Source: a virus. From it: DNA of 49,642 bases. The notes under the pieces were generated by a model that saw only the letters and a list, made by a program, of their open reading frames with translations, searched no databases and was not told where the DNA came from. The DNA lies in IMG/VR virus record IMGVR_UViG_3300029987_000011, positions 1 through 49,642 of that record; one strand, 5' to 3'. The position numbers were made by a program, and so were the translations under genes. Position 1 is the stretch's first letter. The number at the start of each line of letters is the position of its first letter. Below, in pieces: positions 33,702-42,872 of the stretch.

Positions 33702-34877
33702 TTAGTCCTTTACGAGCGTGAGGATTGAGTAACCGAGTTCCGGGTACTGGGGCTTGGCCGCCTGTTGGATGTCGACCCGGTAATAGCCGTGATTCCCCAG
33801 GGGATTGTTGGCCATGTCGGGATTGTTGATCCACTGCACCGAGCCGGTGTAATTGGCCGGCGTGAAACGCTGTTTGCCAAACGAGGTCGGTCCCACGGGC
33901 CGCACGTCCACCTCATAGATATTGGAGCACAGCACTTCGACGACTTCGTACACCGCGAGGCCACCCTTGGCCACGGAACGATAGTCGGGATTGGCGACGG
34001 ACTCCTGGCCACTGGTGGTGGCCTGGTTTTTCGTCGGGTAAATCTTCGTCGTCGCGTCGGCCGCGATCCGCATTGGGAGTTCGTCGACATTCGGCGCAAA
34101 GCCGTTGACCGACGTATTGATGCCGCGCGCGGTGAAGTTTTCTTTGGAATTGCCGCTCCAGTTGACCGTCTCACGAACCTTGTCGTTCGTCTGAAACAGC
34201 TTTCGTTTATAGGCGGGTCCAGTGATGAGCGAGAAAACCGGCTGACCCATCGCCTGACCCGGGGCGTATTCGCCACCGCCGCGACTGATGAGCGTATCAT
34301 AGATCGCATCGAGATGTTCCCACTCCAGTTCGTGGGTGGGCAGGGCAAGCGTGGAGAAATCGCCCAGCGTATCGCTCTTTTCCGCCAGCGAGGTCGCGCC
34401 GGTCGTGGTCGCCTTGTGGTCGATCATCGAAATGTTCTTCGTGCGGGACCAGTCGGACAGGAACACCTGGACGTATTCGGCCAGGCCCTTCTCCATGTTT
34501 TTGACCTGCGTGAGCACGTCTTGCATATATTGCAGATCGCTCAGGCAGAACACCGGCGTTTGAAACGCGTACTGTTCCAGTTGGAAGGAACGGGTTTTGT
34601 GGCCGTGCCCCACGGTGACGGCGGGGACATCGCAACCCTTGTCCCCGGTGCCATCCCCAATCCCGGGGGAAAGGGCGGTGGTGGGATAGCCGGTGGGCAG
34701 TTCGTGCGTGGCGGTAATGATCGTTGGGATACGACCCTCGCTCATGTCAAATTCGGCGCGGGGGAAAAGCGAAGCGAAGGGATTCGAGCGCCAGAAGCGG
34801 GCGTACATATTCTTGTGGAAAATGGACGGCCGTTGCGCGAAATAGTTATTGATAGCGGTAAGATCGGGAGCGGACAT
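33702..34877 (-). CDS. Major capsid protein
   Basis: 391 aa, in the canonical place after scaffold. Sequence fits tailed-phage capsid proteins of HK97 type in general style: N-terminal helix (YFAQRPSIFHKNMYARFWR), a long helix near VLTQVKNMEKGLAEYVQVFL, and a beta-rich C-terminal half. AGGG lies about 8 bases before the ATG. A structured ~190-bp leader separates it from the tRNA gene. Identification rests on size, style and gene order. Confidence 0.82.
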   Translation of the reverse strand: MSAPDLTAINNYFAQRPSIFHKNMYARFWRSNPFASLFPRAEFDMSEGRIPTIITATHELPTGYPTTALSPGIGDGTGDKGCDVPAVTVGHGHKTRSFQLEQYAFQTPVFCLSDLQYMQDVLTQVKNMEKGLAEYVQVFLSDWSRTKNISMIDHKATTTGATSLAEKSDTLGDFSTLALPTHELEWEHLDAIYDTLISRGGGEYAPGQAMGQPVFSLITGPAYKRKLFQTNDKVRETVNWSGNSKENFTARGINTSVNGFAPNVDELPMRIAADATTKIYPTKNQATTSGQESVANPDYRSVAKGGLAVYEVVEVLCSNIYEVDVRPVGPTSFGKQRFTPANYTGSVQWINNPDMANNPLGNHGYYRVDIQQAAKPQYPELGYSILTLVKD

Positions 34878-35065
34878 GGTAAGCCCTAGAGGTTTTGAAT
34901 CGGTGAGCGGACGAGGCGGAATGCCTCATTCACGCGGATGCCAACCGCGCCCCTGGGCTGTCGCTGCACCGGAAAACCACCCCGGTCGATAGGTCTAAGC
35001 TACGGTCGTGCGCTCCGAATGTCGGGAATGCAAGCGCCGCCAAATCAGTCGGCGCACCCGCCAAG
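34878..35065 (-). promoter_or_regulatory. Structured leader between tRNA-Met and the capsid gene
   Basis: 188 bases without a gene. It contains a GAGGC/GCCTC hairpin at 34913-34927 near the capsid start and, further upstream, two mutually exclusive stems: GCGCCG pairing with CGGCGC (35034-35055), or the GCGCAC at 35052-35057 pairing with GTGCGC at 35008-35013. No U-tract follows. Could aid processing of the tRNA or boost and stabilise capsid mRNA; this is inference. Confidence 0.4.
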
Positions 35066-35140
35066 TGGATGCAGGGGCGGGACTCGAACCCGCAACCTCC
35101 GCAGTATGAGCGCGGCGATCTACCATTGATCTACCCTACA
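35066..35140 (-). tRNA. tRNA-Met (anticodon CAU; possibly Ile with modified C34)
   Basis: A complete 75-nt cloverleaf on the minus strand: acceptor TGTAGGG/CCCTGCA with one G-T pair, D-stem GATC/GATC, anticodon stem CCGCG/TGCGG with loop CTCATAC (anticodon CAT), T-stem GCGGG/CCCGC with loop TTCGAGT, discriminator T and encoded CCA. It lacks initiator features (no C1-A72 mismatch, no three G-C pairs at the base of the anticodon stem). U1-A72 is an unusual first pair. It starts 6 bases downstream of the scaffold gene and is transcribed with the late operon. Confidence 0.95.
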
Positions 35141-35146
35141 AAAAAT

Positions 35147-36394
35147 CTATCGGCTGAACAGTTTTCGCGCCGCCTGTTCGTGCGTCTCCTCGGCCTCGTC
35201 GCCCGCCGGGTCGCCGCTCGGTGTTCCTGTTCCAGCCTGCCGCGAACCTTTTAAGGCGGTGATTTCCGCGGTCAATTCCGCAATCAGGTCACGGCTTTTC
35301 TGATACTCCGCAGCCATTTTGGGGATGACGTGGCCGCGCAGAAAACGAAAGGTGGCGGCCTCCGATGCGACCAACGCCGTGCCGGCCTCGTCCATCCGGC
35401 CGAACGCGAGTTTTTCCGCGGTCCCCCGGATTTCCGTCAGGCCCTTGTTGTAGGCTTCCAGCGCCGTTTTTTCCTCCGGCGACGCATCCGGTGCAATCGG
35501 AAAGGGCTTGAGCTTTTCGGCGCTGAAATCGAGCGCCTTCCAGGTCGCTTCGAAGGTGGTGCGCTGCCGTTCCACGGACTGCGCCGCGAGGTTTTGCGCG
35601 AGCTTGCCGGCGTTGGCTAGCTGCGCTTTAGCCTGGGTGTCGAGCGCCTGCACCTGGCGCATGTCGGCGATGAACGCCTGTTGCTCGTACACGGGAAGCT
35701 GTTCGGCGATCGCACTGACTGCCTTGGCGAAGTCCGGTCGGGATTTGGCGATCAGGGAATTTACATCCACGTCTTTGATCTCGTTCGCAGCCAGCACCTC
35801 GGAGACGTTGGCGAGCAACTGATTTCTCGGCTCGACGAATTGCTTTTGAAACTGCGGATGATTTTGCAGATCGAGAATCGCGAGCCGGTCGCCAAAGGTC
35901 TTGTTTTCCGCGCGCAGACGATCCGCTTCCGGTGAGGTATCGGGCAAGGCCGCGCCGCGGGTACGGAGTTCGACCAACTCGGCGGCGAGGCGTGATTTTT
36001 CCGCCCGCTCGGCTTTGGTAATAGCTTTGAGTTGTTCGAATTGCGTGTGCGTCGTCGGCGCCGATTTTTCGGTCAACGTAATCTTGTCTTCCGGGGCTTC
36101 CTCGGGAGCCGCCGGCGGAGTTGCGGCGGGGAGCGTCGGGGCTGTCTTGGGCTCGTCGACGACATCTAAGATATTAGCGGGGGTCGCGGGCGGGGCTTTG
36201 ATGGGCGATTCCTTGGCCGGCGCGGGCGGGGCGGCCGGTTCCTTGCCCGCTGGAGGCTCGATCGGGGGTGGTGAATGCCCGAACAGCTCTTTCGCGTCGG
36301 CTTCGTGCGTTTCCAGCGCAACGGCCGCTTCGCCACCTTCGGCGCCATCCTCGGGCGCGCGCACAATCACGGGAGGAAGAAAGGGAAAGTTCAT
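35147..36394 (-). CDS. Scaffold protein
   Basis: 415 aa. Acidic N-terminus, a long Pro/Ala-rich segment (~40-105), then Glu/Lys/Ala-rich helices with coiled-coil character and few aromatics, ending in a charged tail (DEAEETHEQAARKLFSR). This is the usual composition of scaffolds that guide capsid assembly and bind through a basic helix at the C-terminus. It lies between portal and capsid genes. Start overlaps the upstream stop by ATGA. Confidence 0.75.
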   Translation of the reverse strand: MNFPFLPPVIVRAPEDGAEGGEAAVALETHEADAKELFGHSPPPIEPPAGKEPAAPPAPAKESPIKAPPATPANILDVVDEPKTAPTLPAATPPAAPEEAPEDKITLTEKSAPTTHTQFEQLKAITKAERAEKSRLAAELVELRTRGAALPDTSPEADRLRAENKTFGDRLAILDLQNHPQFQKQFVEPRNQLLANVSEVLAANEIKDVDVNSLIAKSRPDFAKAVSAIAEQLPVYEQQAFIADMRQVQALDTQAKAQLANAGKLAQNLAAQSVERQRTTFEATWKALDFSAEKLKPFPIAPDASPEEKTALEAYNKGLTEIRGTAEKLAFGRMDEAGTALVASEAATFRFLRGHVIPKMAAEYQKSRDLIAELTAEITALKGSRQAGTGTPSGDPAGDEAEETHEQAARKLFSR

Positions 36395-36723
36395 ACGTCA
36401 GGATAGGTTTCGAGCGTCGGGCTCAATTTGGGTTTCGGATCTTCCACTTGGGCGAACAGGGCCGCCGAAAACATCTCCCAGCCGCGGATCTCATGCAGCC
36501 GGTTGTTCGCCATCAGCATCGCGGTGGGCGCATCCTTCATTTCGGCGATCGTCGTCCCGGCGCCGCTGAAAAAGACGCTGGGTTTGAACTGGCTGCTGAA
36601 GCCGAACGCCTTTTGAAACACGTCGCTATTGAGCAGCGCGGCGAGCTTCGTCCGTTCCTCGAACGTCAGAGCCGACGGCAGCGCCACCGGCGGGCGCTTA
36701 ACTTTCAGGATGGGTTTGGTCAC
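36391..36723 (-). CDS. Hypothetical head-region protein
   Basis: 110 aa from GTG 36723 (first residues TKPILKVKRPPVALPSALTF); the frame stays open to 36771 but that part is the overlapping small membrane gene in another frame. Helical C-terminal half. Coupled to the scaffold by ATGA. No family recognised. Confidence 0.55.
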   Translation of the reverse strand: MTKPILKVKRPPVALPSALTFEERTKLAALLNSDVFQKAFGFSSQFKPSVFFSGAGTTIAEMKDAPTAMLMANNRLHEIRGWEMFSAALFAQVEDPKPKLSPTLETYPDV

Positions 36724-36731
36724 AGCGAGTA

Positions 36732-36878
36732 TCAGCCGACCGATCCCCGACCCACCAGCAGCGCCACGCAAACGAGGATGAGCGCGAGGGGGAGGAGCGG
36801 CCAGGCCGGTTTGATGAGCGCGAGGATCGCGAAGATCAGCGCGATCCCGATGAGGAGATTGAAGGCGGTAAGTTGCAT
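36732..36878 (-). CDS. Small hydrophobic protein
   Basis: 48 aa with two hydrophobic stretches (FNLLIGIALIFAILALI and PLLPLALILVCVALLVG) separated by KPAW, a short hairpin-like membrane protein. Fills the gap between portal and the next head gene. A holin-like or other membrane role is possible. No clear Shine-Dalgarno. Confidence 0.5.
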   Translation of the reverse strand: MQLTAFNLLIGIALIFAILALIKPAWPLLPLALILVCVALLVGRGSVG

Positions 36879-36891
36879 GGCAATTTGGGGG

Positions 36892-38949
36892 TTAGGATTG
36901 CGGGGCTGACATCATGGGCGGGGTGCCCATCGTGCCGGGTCCGGGCGGGGCGCTGTTTGGCGGTCCGCCGGCCTGGGCCTGACGTTGTTTCATCAGATTG
37001 GTGAAAATTCCGCGGGCGATACTCGTCACCTGGGAGAAAGCCGGGTACAGCGTCTTGTACGCCTCCGCCAGCGTTTCGTCGCTCTGCATGAATTCGAAAT
37101 GTTTCGCCAGATGCGGAATGGCCGTCTGCAAGGCGACCAACGCTTCGGGTGCCAATTTCTGCTGCTGGGTATAGACCTGGATCATCTGCGCGAGCGGCTT
37201 CAAATGCTCCTCGGCGTGCTCGGGATGCGAGTCGGCCGGATCGACCGGCAGCGGCAAGCCCTGCCCGAAGACGGAATTCTCCATCATGGCGAGCCGGCGT
37301 TCGCCTGGCGCACTGTCCTGCCCGGCCGGCAGCATGAATTGCCCGATCGCCTGGGTGCCGAGGCGGTTCGAAAGGTACGCTTCGATGATCGCCCGGCCAT
37401 TCATGCCCGGCAGCCGCATCATGCCGAGGAGTTCCTTGAAAATCATATCGCGGAGCGCCGCGCCGGCCGTGCCGGGGTTCGCGCCCGTTGTCACCTTCAC
37501 GTCGGCGAGATCAATCTGTTTCCACGGCACGCCGCGGGCCGTCAGCCGCTTTTTGAATTTAACCGCGTCCGGGTCGCGCGAACCCGCCTTCATCAGCCGG
37601 CGGAAGGTTTCCGCAAATACGTTCTCTCCGACTTGCGAGAGATAGATGCTTGCGGTCGCACTGCCGATTTCTTCGGAGAGATTGGCGAGGATGACCGCCT
37701 GCCGCGCCGTACCCGTCTCGGCAATATCCTTGGACGAATCGCGGTAGATGAAATTATTTTCCGCGACGTTCCCGGAGAGCACTTGCAGCACGCTCTGGGT
37801 ATTGCCGAGCTGTGGGTAGATCGGGATTTGTTTCAGCCCACGCGGGAAGATATTGACCGCGCTATAATGTTCGACCGGCGGCGACTGCGCCGGTCCCTCG
37901 TCCTCGCGAATGAAGTTAAACCCCATCCCGATCGACGCCGAATCCATCATGCGGCTTTTCATCCGGTTTTGCAGCATCGAGAAATAATAATTCTTGATCC
38001 CAAAGCCCTTGATCGAATGCACGAGGCCCGCGGTCCCGACATCATAGAACAGTCCGCCGATGACGTGTTTGAATTCCTCCGCGTAGTCCCCGGACTCGAA
38101 GAGAAAATCCGGCACCGCCGCATTTTTCGCGAACACGTACAGGGCGATTTTCCCGTCAAAGCCCTTCACGAAGAGGCGGACGATTTCGAGGGGCGAATGC
38201 GTCTCGGACAGCCCCATGTCGTTACTGACAATTTCATCCTGCGTGCGGGTCCAGCTCGCCGCATCGGTCTGCGAGCCGTCGCCGGCCATGCAGTAGGCAA
38301 TCGCCTGTTTCAGCGCCTTCACGTTCCAGCCGACATACGACGTGCGCTTGGTGGCGCCGGGCGTGTGGATCTTCAGCCACATTTCCGCGATGCTCATTTC
38401 GCCCTCGACCGCGGCAATTTCCCAATCGGCGATATTGGCCTTGGCCCGTTTCGGGACGAGGACGTATTCCGTGCGGGCGTGCTTGAAGCGCGCACTGTCC
38501 CCGTCGGCCCACATGACGTAACCAGGCCCGAACTTCACAAAGTCATTCGTGAAGAGCATGAATTGAAAAAAGTAGTCCGCGCCCCAGTCGTTGAGGAATT
38601 TGTCGAAGCACTCCGCGAATGCCTTCTCCCATTTCGGTCCGGCCGGGCTGCCAGTTTCGATCGCCACCGCGATCTTGTTCGGCGCATCATGCACCATTTT
38701 CCAGTACGGCAGAAACGTCCGGTTGAAGGAGGATTCCGCGTCGCGGAAATTGATGTTCGTCTGCCACGACTCGCCGTTTTTTTCCATGACGGCCGGATCT
38801 TTTGGCCGCCCGCCGTCGATCTGGTTGCGGGTCTGCGCATAGGTCGCCGCCCGCTTGCGGTTGCTGTCCAGATACGTCGAATAAATCTGGCGGGCGCTGG
38901 CGGCATCTTTCACCCGCGGTTGTTGCAAGTCGTCAGGTTTCGGCGTCAT
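36892..38949 (-). CDS. Portal protein
   Basis: 685 aa, the size of podovirus portal proteins. N-terminal region (KDAASARQIYSTYLDSNRKR) leads to mixed alpha/beta wing and stem regions, and the C-terminus is a Gln/Pro-rich tail with methionines (MGTPPMMSAPQS). Lies between terminase and scaffold. Twelve copies form the ring through which DNA is packaged and ejected. Overlaps the upstream gene by 17 bases. Confidence 0.82.
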   Translation of the reverse strand: MTPKPDDLQQPRVKDAASARQIYSTYLDSNRKRAATYAQTRNQIDGGRPKDPAVMEKNGESWQTNINFRDAESSFNRTFLPYWKMVHDAPNKIAVAIETGSPAGPKWEKAFAECFDKFLNDWGADYFFQFMLFTNDFVKFGPGYVMWADGDSARFKHARTEYVLVPKRAKANIADWEIAAVEGEMSIAEMWLKIHTPGATKRTSYVGWNVKALKQAIAYCMAGDGSQTDAASWTRTQDEIVSNDMGLSETHSPLEIVRLFVKGFDGKIALYVFAKNAAVPDFLFESGDYAEEFKHVIGGLFYDVGTAGLVHSIKGFGIKNYYFSMLQNRMKSRMMDSASIGMGFNFIREDEGPAQSPPVEHYSAVNIFPRGLKQIPIYPQLGNTQSVLQVLSGNVAENNFIYRDSSKDIAETGTARQAVILANLSEEIGSATASIYLSQVGENVFAETFRRLMKAGSRDPDAVKFKKRLTARGVPWKQIDLADVKVTTGANPGTAGAALRDMIFKELLGMMRLPGMNGRAIIEAYLSNRLGTQAIGQFMLPAGQDSAPGERRLAMMENSVFGQGLPLPVDPADSHPEHAEEHLKPLAQMIQVYTQQQKLAPEALVALQTAIPHLAKHFEFMQSDETLAEAYKTLYPAFSQVTSIARGIFTNLMKQRQAQAGGPPNSAPPGPGTMGTPPMMSAPQS

Positions 38950-39550
38950 GGCGGGGCGGGGGTTGCCAGCAATAGGCTGGATACGTCAGATCGTGGTTAC
39001 TCGCGCGCAGCACGTTTTCCGGCATCAAAACTTTCGCGGTCAGGGCACAGCCGCAGATCCCGCAGGCCAGCAAGCCTGGCTCCTGCCGCGTCCGCGGGAC
39101 GAGTTTGCCGATCATCGCATAGAGCGAGGTGCAGACCCCGCAACCTTCCGCGACGCGGTTATACGGACAGCCGCGGCAGATTTTCGCCCGCGCTTCCGCC
39201 ACCGGTTTCGCGACGGTTTCGCCCCCGCTCCGCAGAAATTCCAGCAAGGCCGCCGTCCCGGCCAGCACGCGCTTGCTCGTGAGCGACGACGGCAGATCCA
39301 CAATCGGGACGTAATGTTCGCCCGGTTCCGCCGTGCAGAACCGCGCTTCCAGCCGCGAACAAAGCTGCCGCTCAACATCGAGCGCGATCAAATTGCTTTC
39401 CTTCGGCTCGGTCCCGGTGAAGGCCCGGTGTTGCGCGACGCGTTCGACCAGTTCGACAAACGACAGCGATTCGATCCGGCACCCGGTTTCCGGCTGCACG
39501 TACCGCCAGCCTCCCGGCGGCGCTGTCCGCGTGTCCTTCAGTCGCGCCAT
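38933..39550 (-). CDS. Zinc-ribbon phage protein
   Basis: 205 aa with clustered cysteines in the second half: CRGCPYNRVAEGCGVC, then LLACGICGCAL, and a late PAYCW. This is the layout of one or two zinc-binding ribbons. The N-terminal half is helical and polar. Found between terminase-adjacent protein and portal; a nucleic-acid or assembly role is possible but not demonstrated. Confidence 0.6.
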   Translation of the reverse strand: MARLKDTRTAPPGGWRYVQPETGCRIESLSFVELVERVAQHRAFTGTEPKESNLIALDVERQLCSRLEARFCTAEPGEHYVPIVDLPSSLTSKRVLAGTAALLEFLRSGGETVAKPVAEARAKICRGCPYNRVAEGCGVCTSLYAMIGKLVPRTRQEPGLLACGICGCALTAKVLMPENVLRASNHDLTYPAYCWQPPPRHDAET

Positions 39551-39554
39551 GAGG

Positions 39555-40136
39555 TCACAACCACGCCGGCCCCTTCGTGCCCCGCGGAATGCGCAGCACC
39601 CACCGCACGAAACCCTTCAGCGGATTATAAAAATGGAGCGCAATCACCCAGCGCCAGTTCACGACCGACGGCCCGGAAATCTTCGGCCGGTGCCAGCGGC
39701 CCCACACCACCCTGACCGGTTGGCCGTCCGGGCGGCGAAAGGTCCCGGACACAAACGAGGGTCGCGACGATTGATCCGACCAGTCATCGACCAGCACATC
39801 CGTTTTCGACGACGCCACGGGAATCAGGATCACGCTGCCGTCGATCTCCGTGCGAAAGCGTGAGCCGCCCTTGACGACCAGCCCCGCCTGGCCGCCGCCC
39901 CACAGCGCCAGCGTGCCGAACACCGCCACGCTCGAACCGTTGTTCACGTCGCAGGCATTTTCCGTCCCGCCCGGCACCCGGCACTCCCCCCGAATAATAA
40001 CGCCTTCCGCGCAGGAAAATTTCAACCCGTCCGCCGCGGTCCCGAGCGGGCGCGGCACGATCAGATTGGTCAGCACGAGCCCGCGGCCGGTGTACGCGGC
40101 GGTGATGGGATCAAACGTGACGGAGGAGGACGGCAT
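39555..40136 (-). CDS. Hypothetical beta-rich protein between TerL and portal
   Basis: 193 aa, rich in short beta strands and Gly/Val (VIIRGECRVPGG, SVAVFGTLALWGGGQAG), which may form a small beta-helix; C-terminus has many Trp residues (WGRWHRP, NWRWVIALHFYNP). No family recognised. Probably structural by location. Confidence 0.55.
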   Translation of the reverse strand: MPSSSVTFDPITAAYTGRGLVLTNLIVPRPLGTAADGLKFSCAEGVIIRGECRVPGGTENACDVNNGSSVAVFGTLALWGGGQAGLVVKGGSRFRTEIDGSVILIPVASSKTDVLVDDWSDQSSRPSFVSGTFRRPDGQPVRVVWGRWHRPKISGPSVVNWRWVIALHFYNPLKGFVRWVLRIPRGTKGPAWL

Positions 40137-40148
40137 GACAGCGAAAGC

Positions 40149-41906
40149 CTAAAAGTAGGAGAACTCAGCTTCCTCCCCGTACCGCGCGCAAGCGTCCACG
40201 GATGCAATCTTCGCCGCCGCCCAGATCCCCCCGGCCCGCGGCACGTCCGTCGTTTTCCCCGGCATGTGCCCCTTCCGCGCCATCAGTTCCCCCGCCAGAA
40301 TATACGCGTCCCCATAATCCGGCGACCGCCCCAGCCGCTTTTTAATCTCCGCCTTCGATTCGACCCGCTGTTTCTGGTCGACGACCGTATACCGCCGCGC
40401 CGCCAGGTCCTCGATCGTTTCCTTTGCCAGCCGCCCGAGGCCGCCCGCCCGGCCCGACGCCGCCCAGGCCGCCGCCCGGAAATGCAGTTCGTCGACGAAG
40501 TAGCGGAAGCGTTCGTCGCACTTCGCCGCCTCCCCGTAAATCAGCGGCCGGTCAGTCGGCTTGCCCCCAAACTCCACCCCCTGCACCGCCCGCCCCCAAT
40601 TCTTCGACAGGTGCGACCAGACCGACCGCCCGTTGCCCGTCATGTCCTGAATATAGTTTTCCGCCTTGATCCCGCGCGCCTCGCACGCCGCCTGCACAAA
40701 CTCCGCGATCTGTTCGTCCTTCGTCTGATCGGTCCCCGACACCTTCACCGGGACCACCACCGTCGCCGTCATCGTAAACGACACCAGCCCGTCGCGCACC
40801 GTCCCGTACACCCCGAAGTGCAGCACGCAGTTGTCATGCTCATAGGCCGGGTCGAGGACCGCGAACCCCACCGGGGGAAAATCGAACGTCACGTCCGCCT
40901 GCATCCGCTCCAGCAGCAGCGAGGGAAAGACCCGCGACACGATCCCGTCCGGCGGGAAGAACCCGCGAATATACATCCACCACTCCAGCGACTCCTCGGT
41001 GTGCTGCAACCGCACCTCCTCGATATACTCCTGCGTCAGCATGAACGGGAGTTTCTTCGCCTCATAGTCCGCCCGCGTGATCGCCCCCCGCCCCAGCCGG
41101 ATATACAGTTTCGCGTTGAAGCATTGCAGCCCGTCGAAGTGCAGCACGATCCGCCCCGCCTTCGTCCGCCACCACAGATCCGAGTCATGCACCGTCCCCC
41201 AGCCGCCGGCCGGCTCGCAGCACTCCCGCCCGAACACCGTCTCCTTGTCCACCGGGTTCGCCAGCCGGATGCTCTTGAAGTCCGGCGCCGTTCCCGCGTT
41301 CACCTCCGCCTGAAAAATCACGTCCGGCAATTCCTGCGCCTCGTCCAATCCCAGCCGCCGCCGCGCCGCATGCTTGCCCTGAATCCGCCCGGCCGCGTCC
41401 CGCTGTTTCGAGGTCGCAAATCCCTCGATCATGTATTTCTCCTCCGCCCGGTGCCCCGGGGCCACCAGCCGCAGTTTCATCTCGTTCGACGTGCTCGAAA
41501 TCTTGAACGGGTTGCCAAACGTCGCGCTCTCCACCGCCGCCATCAAATCCGACCACATCCGCCCCTTCAGCCCGTCGAACGTCACCGTCGTCAGCGAGGT
41601 CCACGTCGCCAGCGGCGCCGCGCAATAGTCCAGGTACAGCAGATGCGCCACCCCATACGTCTTCGTCGCCCGCGCATGTCCGATCACTGTAATGATTTTC
41701 TCATTACAAAACGCCGTCATCAGCATCTCCATCCACTCGTGCCAGATGAATTTCGGCCACGCCAGCTTGAACGCCCGCCGGAAATGCGCCTCCGGCCCCA
41801 GCCCCCCCTCGTCCACCGTCAGCCCCGTCTGGTAGGCCCACAGCTCGATCGCCAGCTCCCGCGTCTCCCCCGGCCATTTCCGCCCGTACCGCGTAAACGG
41901 ATTCAT
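40149..41906 (-). CDS. terL: Terminase large subunit
   Basis: 585 aa from ATG 41906, which overlaps the previous stop (ATGA). ATPase domain: Walker A-like GHARATKT (~76-84) and Walker B with catalytic Glu, LGLDEAQE (~185-192). Nuclease domain: VLDPAYEHDN (D352), IQDMTGNG (D421) and SPDYGDAYILA (D530/D533), the acidic triad of RNase H-like terminase nucleases. It pumps DNA into the procapsid through the portal and cuts concatemers. Works with the small subunit at 42873. Confidence 0.92.
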   Translation of the reverse strand: MNPFTRYGRKWPGETRELAIELWAYQTGLTVDEGGLGPEAHFRRAFKLAWPKFIWHEWMEMLMTAFCNEKIITVIGHARATKTYGVAHLLYLDYCAAPLATWTSLTTVTFDGLKGRMWSDLMAAVESATFGNPFKISSTSNEMKLRLVAPGHRAEEKYMIEGFATSKQRDAAGRIQGKHAARRRLGLDEAQELPDVIFQAEVNAGTAPDFKSIRLANPVDKETVFGRECCEPAGGWGTVHDSDLWWRTKAGRIVLHFDGLQCFNAKLYIRLGRGAITRADYEAKKLPFMLTQEYIEEVRLQHTEESLEWWMYIRGFFPPDGIVSRVFPSLLLERMQADVTFDFPPVGFAVLDPAYEHDNCVLHFGVYGTVRDGLVSFTMTATVVVPVKVSGTDQTKDEQIAEFVQAACEARGIKAENYIQDMTGNGRSVWSHLSKNWGRAVQGVEFGGKPTDRPLIYGEAAKCDERFRYFVDELHFRAAAWAASGRAGGLGRLAKETIEDLAARRYTVVDQKQRVESKAEIKKRLGRSPDYGDAYILAGELMARKGHMPGKTTDVPRAGGIWAAAKIASVDACARYGEEAEFSYF

Positions 41907-42121
41907 CCGGCCACCCGCGTCCCGTGAAACCCGCAGTGTCCGCACACCACCTGCTTGTGCGGCGGATCAGAGAGCAGCACCGCCGCCGTCTCGTCGCTCA
42001 GCTCCTGCCCGCACACCGGACAGGCCAGCCCGTTCGGCCGCGGATACTTCGTCACCCACCGGTACGCCGCCGCATGCGCCGCATTGTGCTCCGCCAGCGG
42101 GATCAAGGTCCGCACCATCAT
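41903..42121 (-). CDS. Small zinc-ribbon protein
   Basis: 72 aa with two C-x2-C pairs (ACPVCGQ and VCGHCGF) spaced as in a zinc ribbon. Sits between the small and large terminase genes, coupled to the latter by ATGA. Function unknown; may help DNA recognition or packaging. Confidence 0.6.
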   Translation of the reverse strand: MMVRTLIPLAEHNAAHAAAYRWVTKYPRPNGLACPVCGQELSDETAAVLLSDPPHKQVVCGHCGFHGTRVAG

Positions 42122-42417
42122 AAAGCCCCTCCCGGATTCTCCCGGTCAAACCGCGCCAGCGCCGCCCGCCACGCCTCCTGCCGCTCCACCGTCACCAACA
42201 CCTCCACCGCATCCGTCCGGTATGTCGTCAACACATCCCGCAACGCCCGCGCCAGCTCCCGGCAGGTCGCCGGCTGCCGCCCCCATTCCACCCCCTGCCG
42301 GAACCCCAGCACAAACGCCCGCTCCTCCCGCGGCACGTCAAACCGCATCAGCCCCACCAGATGCGCACACTGCAAGCCGTCCACCACCGCCGCCACCCGC
42401 AGATCCACCGGCTTCAT
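42118..42417 (-). CDS. Hypothetical protein of the packaging region
   Basis: 99 aa from ATG 42417, which overlaps the previous stop; the frame remains open to 42522 but the upstream part overlaps another gene. Helical, with clustered Arg (RREERAFV-type stretch near the middle). Ends by overlap with the zinc-ribbon gene. No family recognised. Confidence 0.5.
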   Translation of the reverse strand: MKPVDLRVAAVVDGLQCAHLVGLMRFDVPREERAFVLGFRQGVEWGRQPATCRELARALRDVLTTYRTDAVEVLVTVERQEAWRAALARFDRENPGGAL

Positions 42418-42668
42418 GGCGACCCCTTCCGCGCCTGGTCCACCGCCACCCGCAGCGCGATCTGCCGCCACCCGGCCGGGATTCCGCCCAGCCACGTTAA
42501 CAGCGCCGCCAACGCCGGCCACCGCGACGGATCGGCGTCGACATACTCCCCCGCCGACACCAGCTCATCGCCGGCGCCGTCCGGTGTATCCAGTAGCATA
42601 TTACTGGAAGGGCGGTCGTCCGTATTCAGCGGAGTATTACCGGGCGAACGGCGTGGAAAGGGTGACAT
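42414..42668 (-). CDS. Hypothetical protein downstream of TerS
   Basis: 84 aa if read from ATG 42668; ATG 42599 (MLLDTPDGAGDELV…) is an alternative giving 61 aa. C-terminal helix pair (LAALLTWLGGIPAGWRQIAL). Coupled to the next gene by ATGA. No family recognised; neither start has a convincing ribosome site. Confidence 0.45.
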   Translation of the reverse strand: MSPFPRRSPGNTPLNTDDRPSSNMLLDTPDGAGDELVSAGEYVDADPSRWPALAALLTWLGGIPAGWRQIALRVAVDQARKGSP

Positions 42669-42872
42669 AGATTTTGACGGGTGCCTGACTTCCGGGGGGT
42701 GGGAGTGGCCGGCGGGGGGTGTATGTATTCTTTGGATGCATACTCGACGCAGCCCAGCGCATCGACGCACGCAGCCAGCGCGATGCTCCTGACTCGATGC
42801 GAATGGCTGATGGGTTGGCGATCATCGGGGATAGTCAGTGGATTTTGGCAGGGGATTGGGGGGCGCACGAAC
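42669..42872. other. Spacer within the late operon, no gene seen
   Basis: 204 bases between the small terminase gene and the next open frame. No convincing reading frame. It could carry a promoter, an mRNA processing site, or a pac site near TerS; none is recognisable by eye. Confidence 0.4.

Noticed and set aside
34938-35129. Open frame giving a protein with GRDSNPQP
   Set aside because: It is the antisense reading of the tRNA-Met gene, a well-known false protein pattern.
36985-39282. 765-aa plus-strand open frame
   Set aside because: Mirror frame of the portal gene; Arg/Gly-rich composition is an effect of high GC, with no domain pattern.
40266-41927. 553-aa plus-strand open frame
   Set aside because: Antisense to the large terminase, extremely Arg/Pro-rich, no recognisable motifs.
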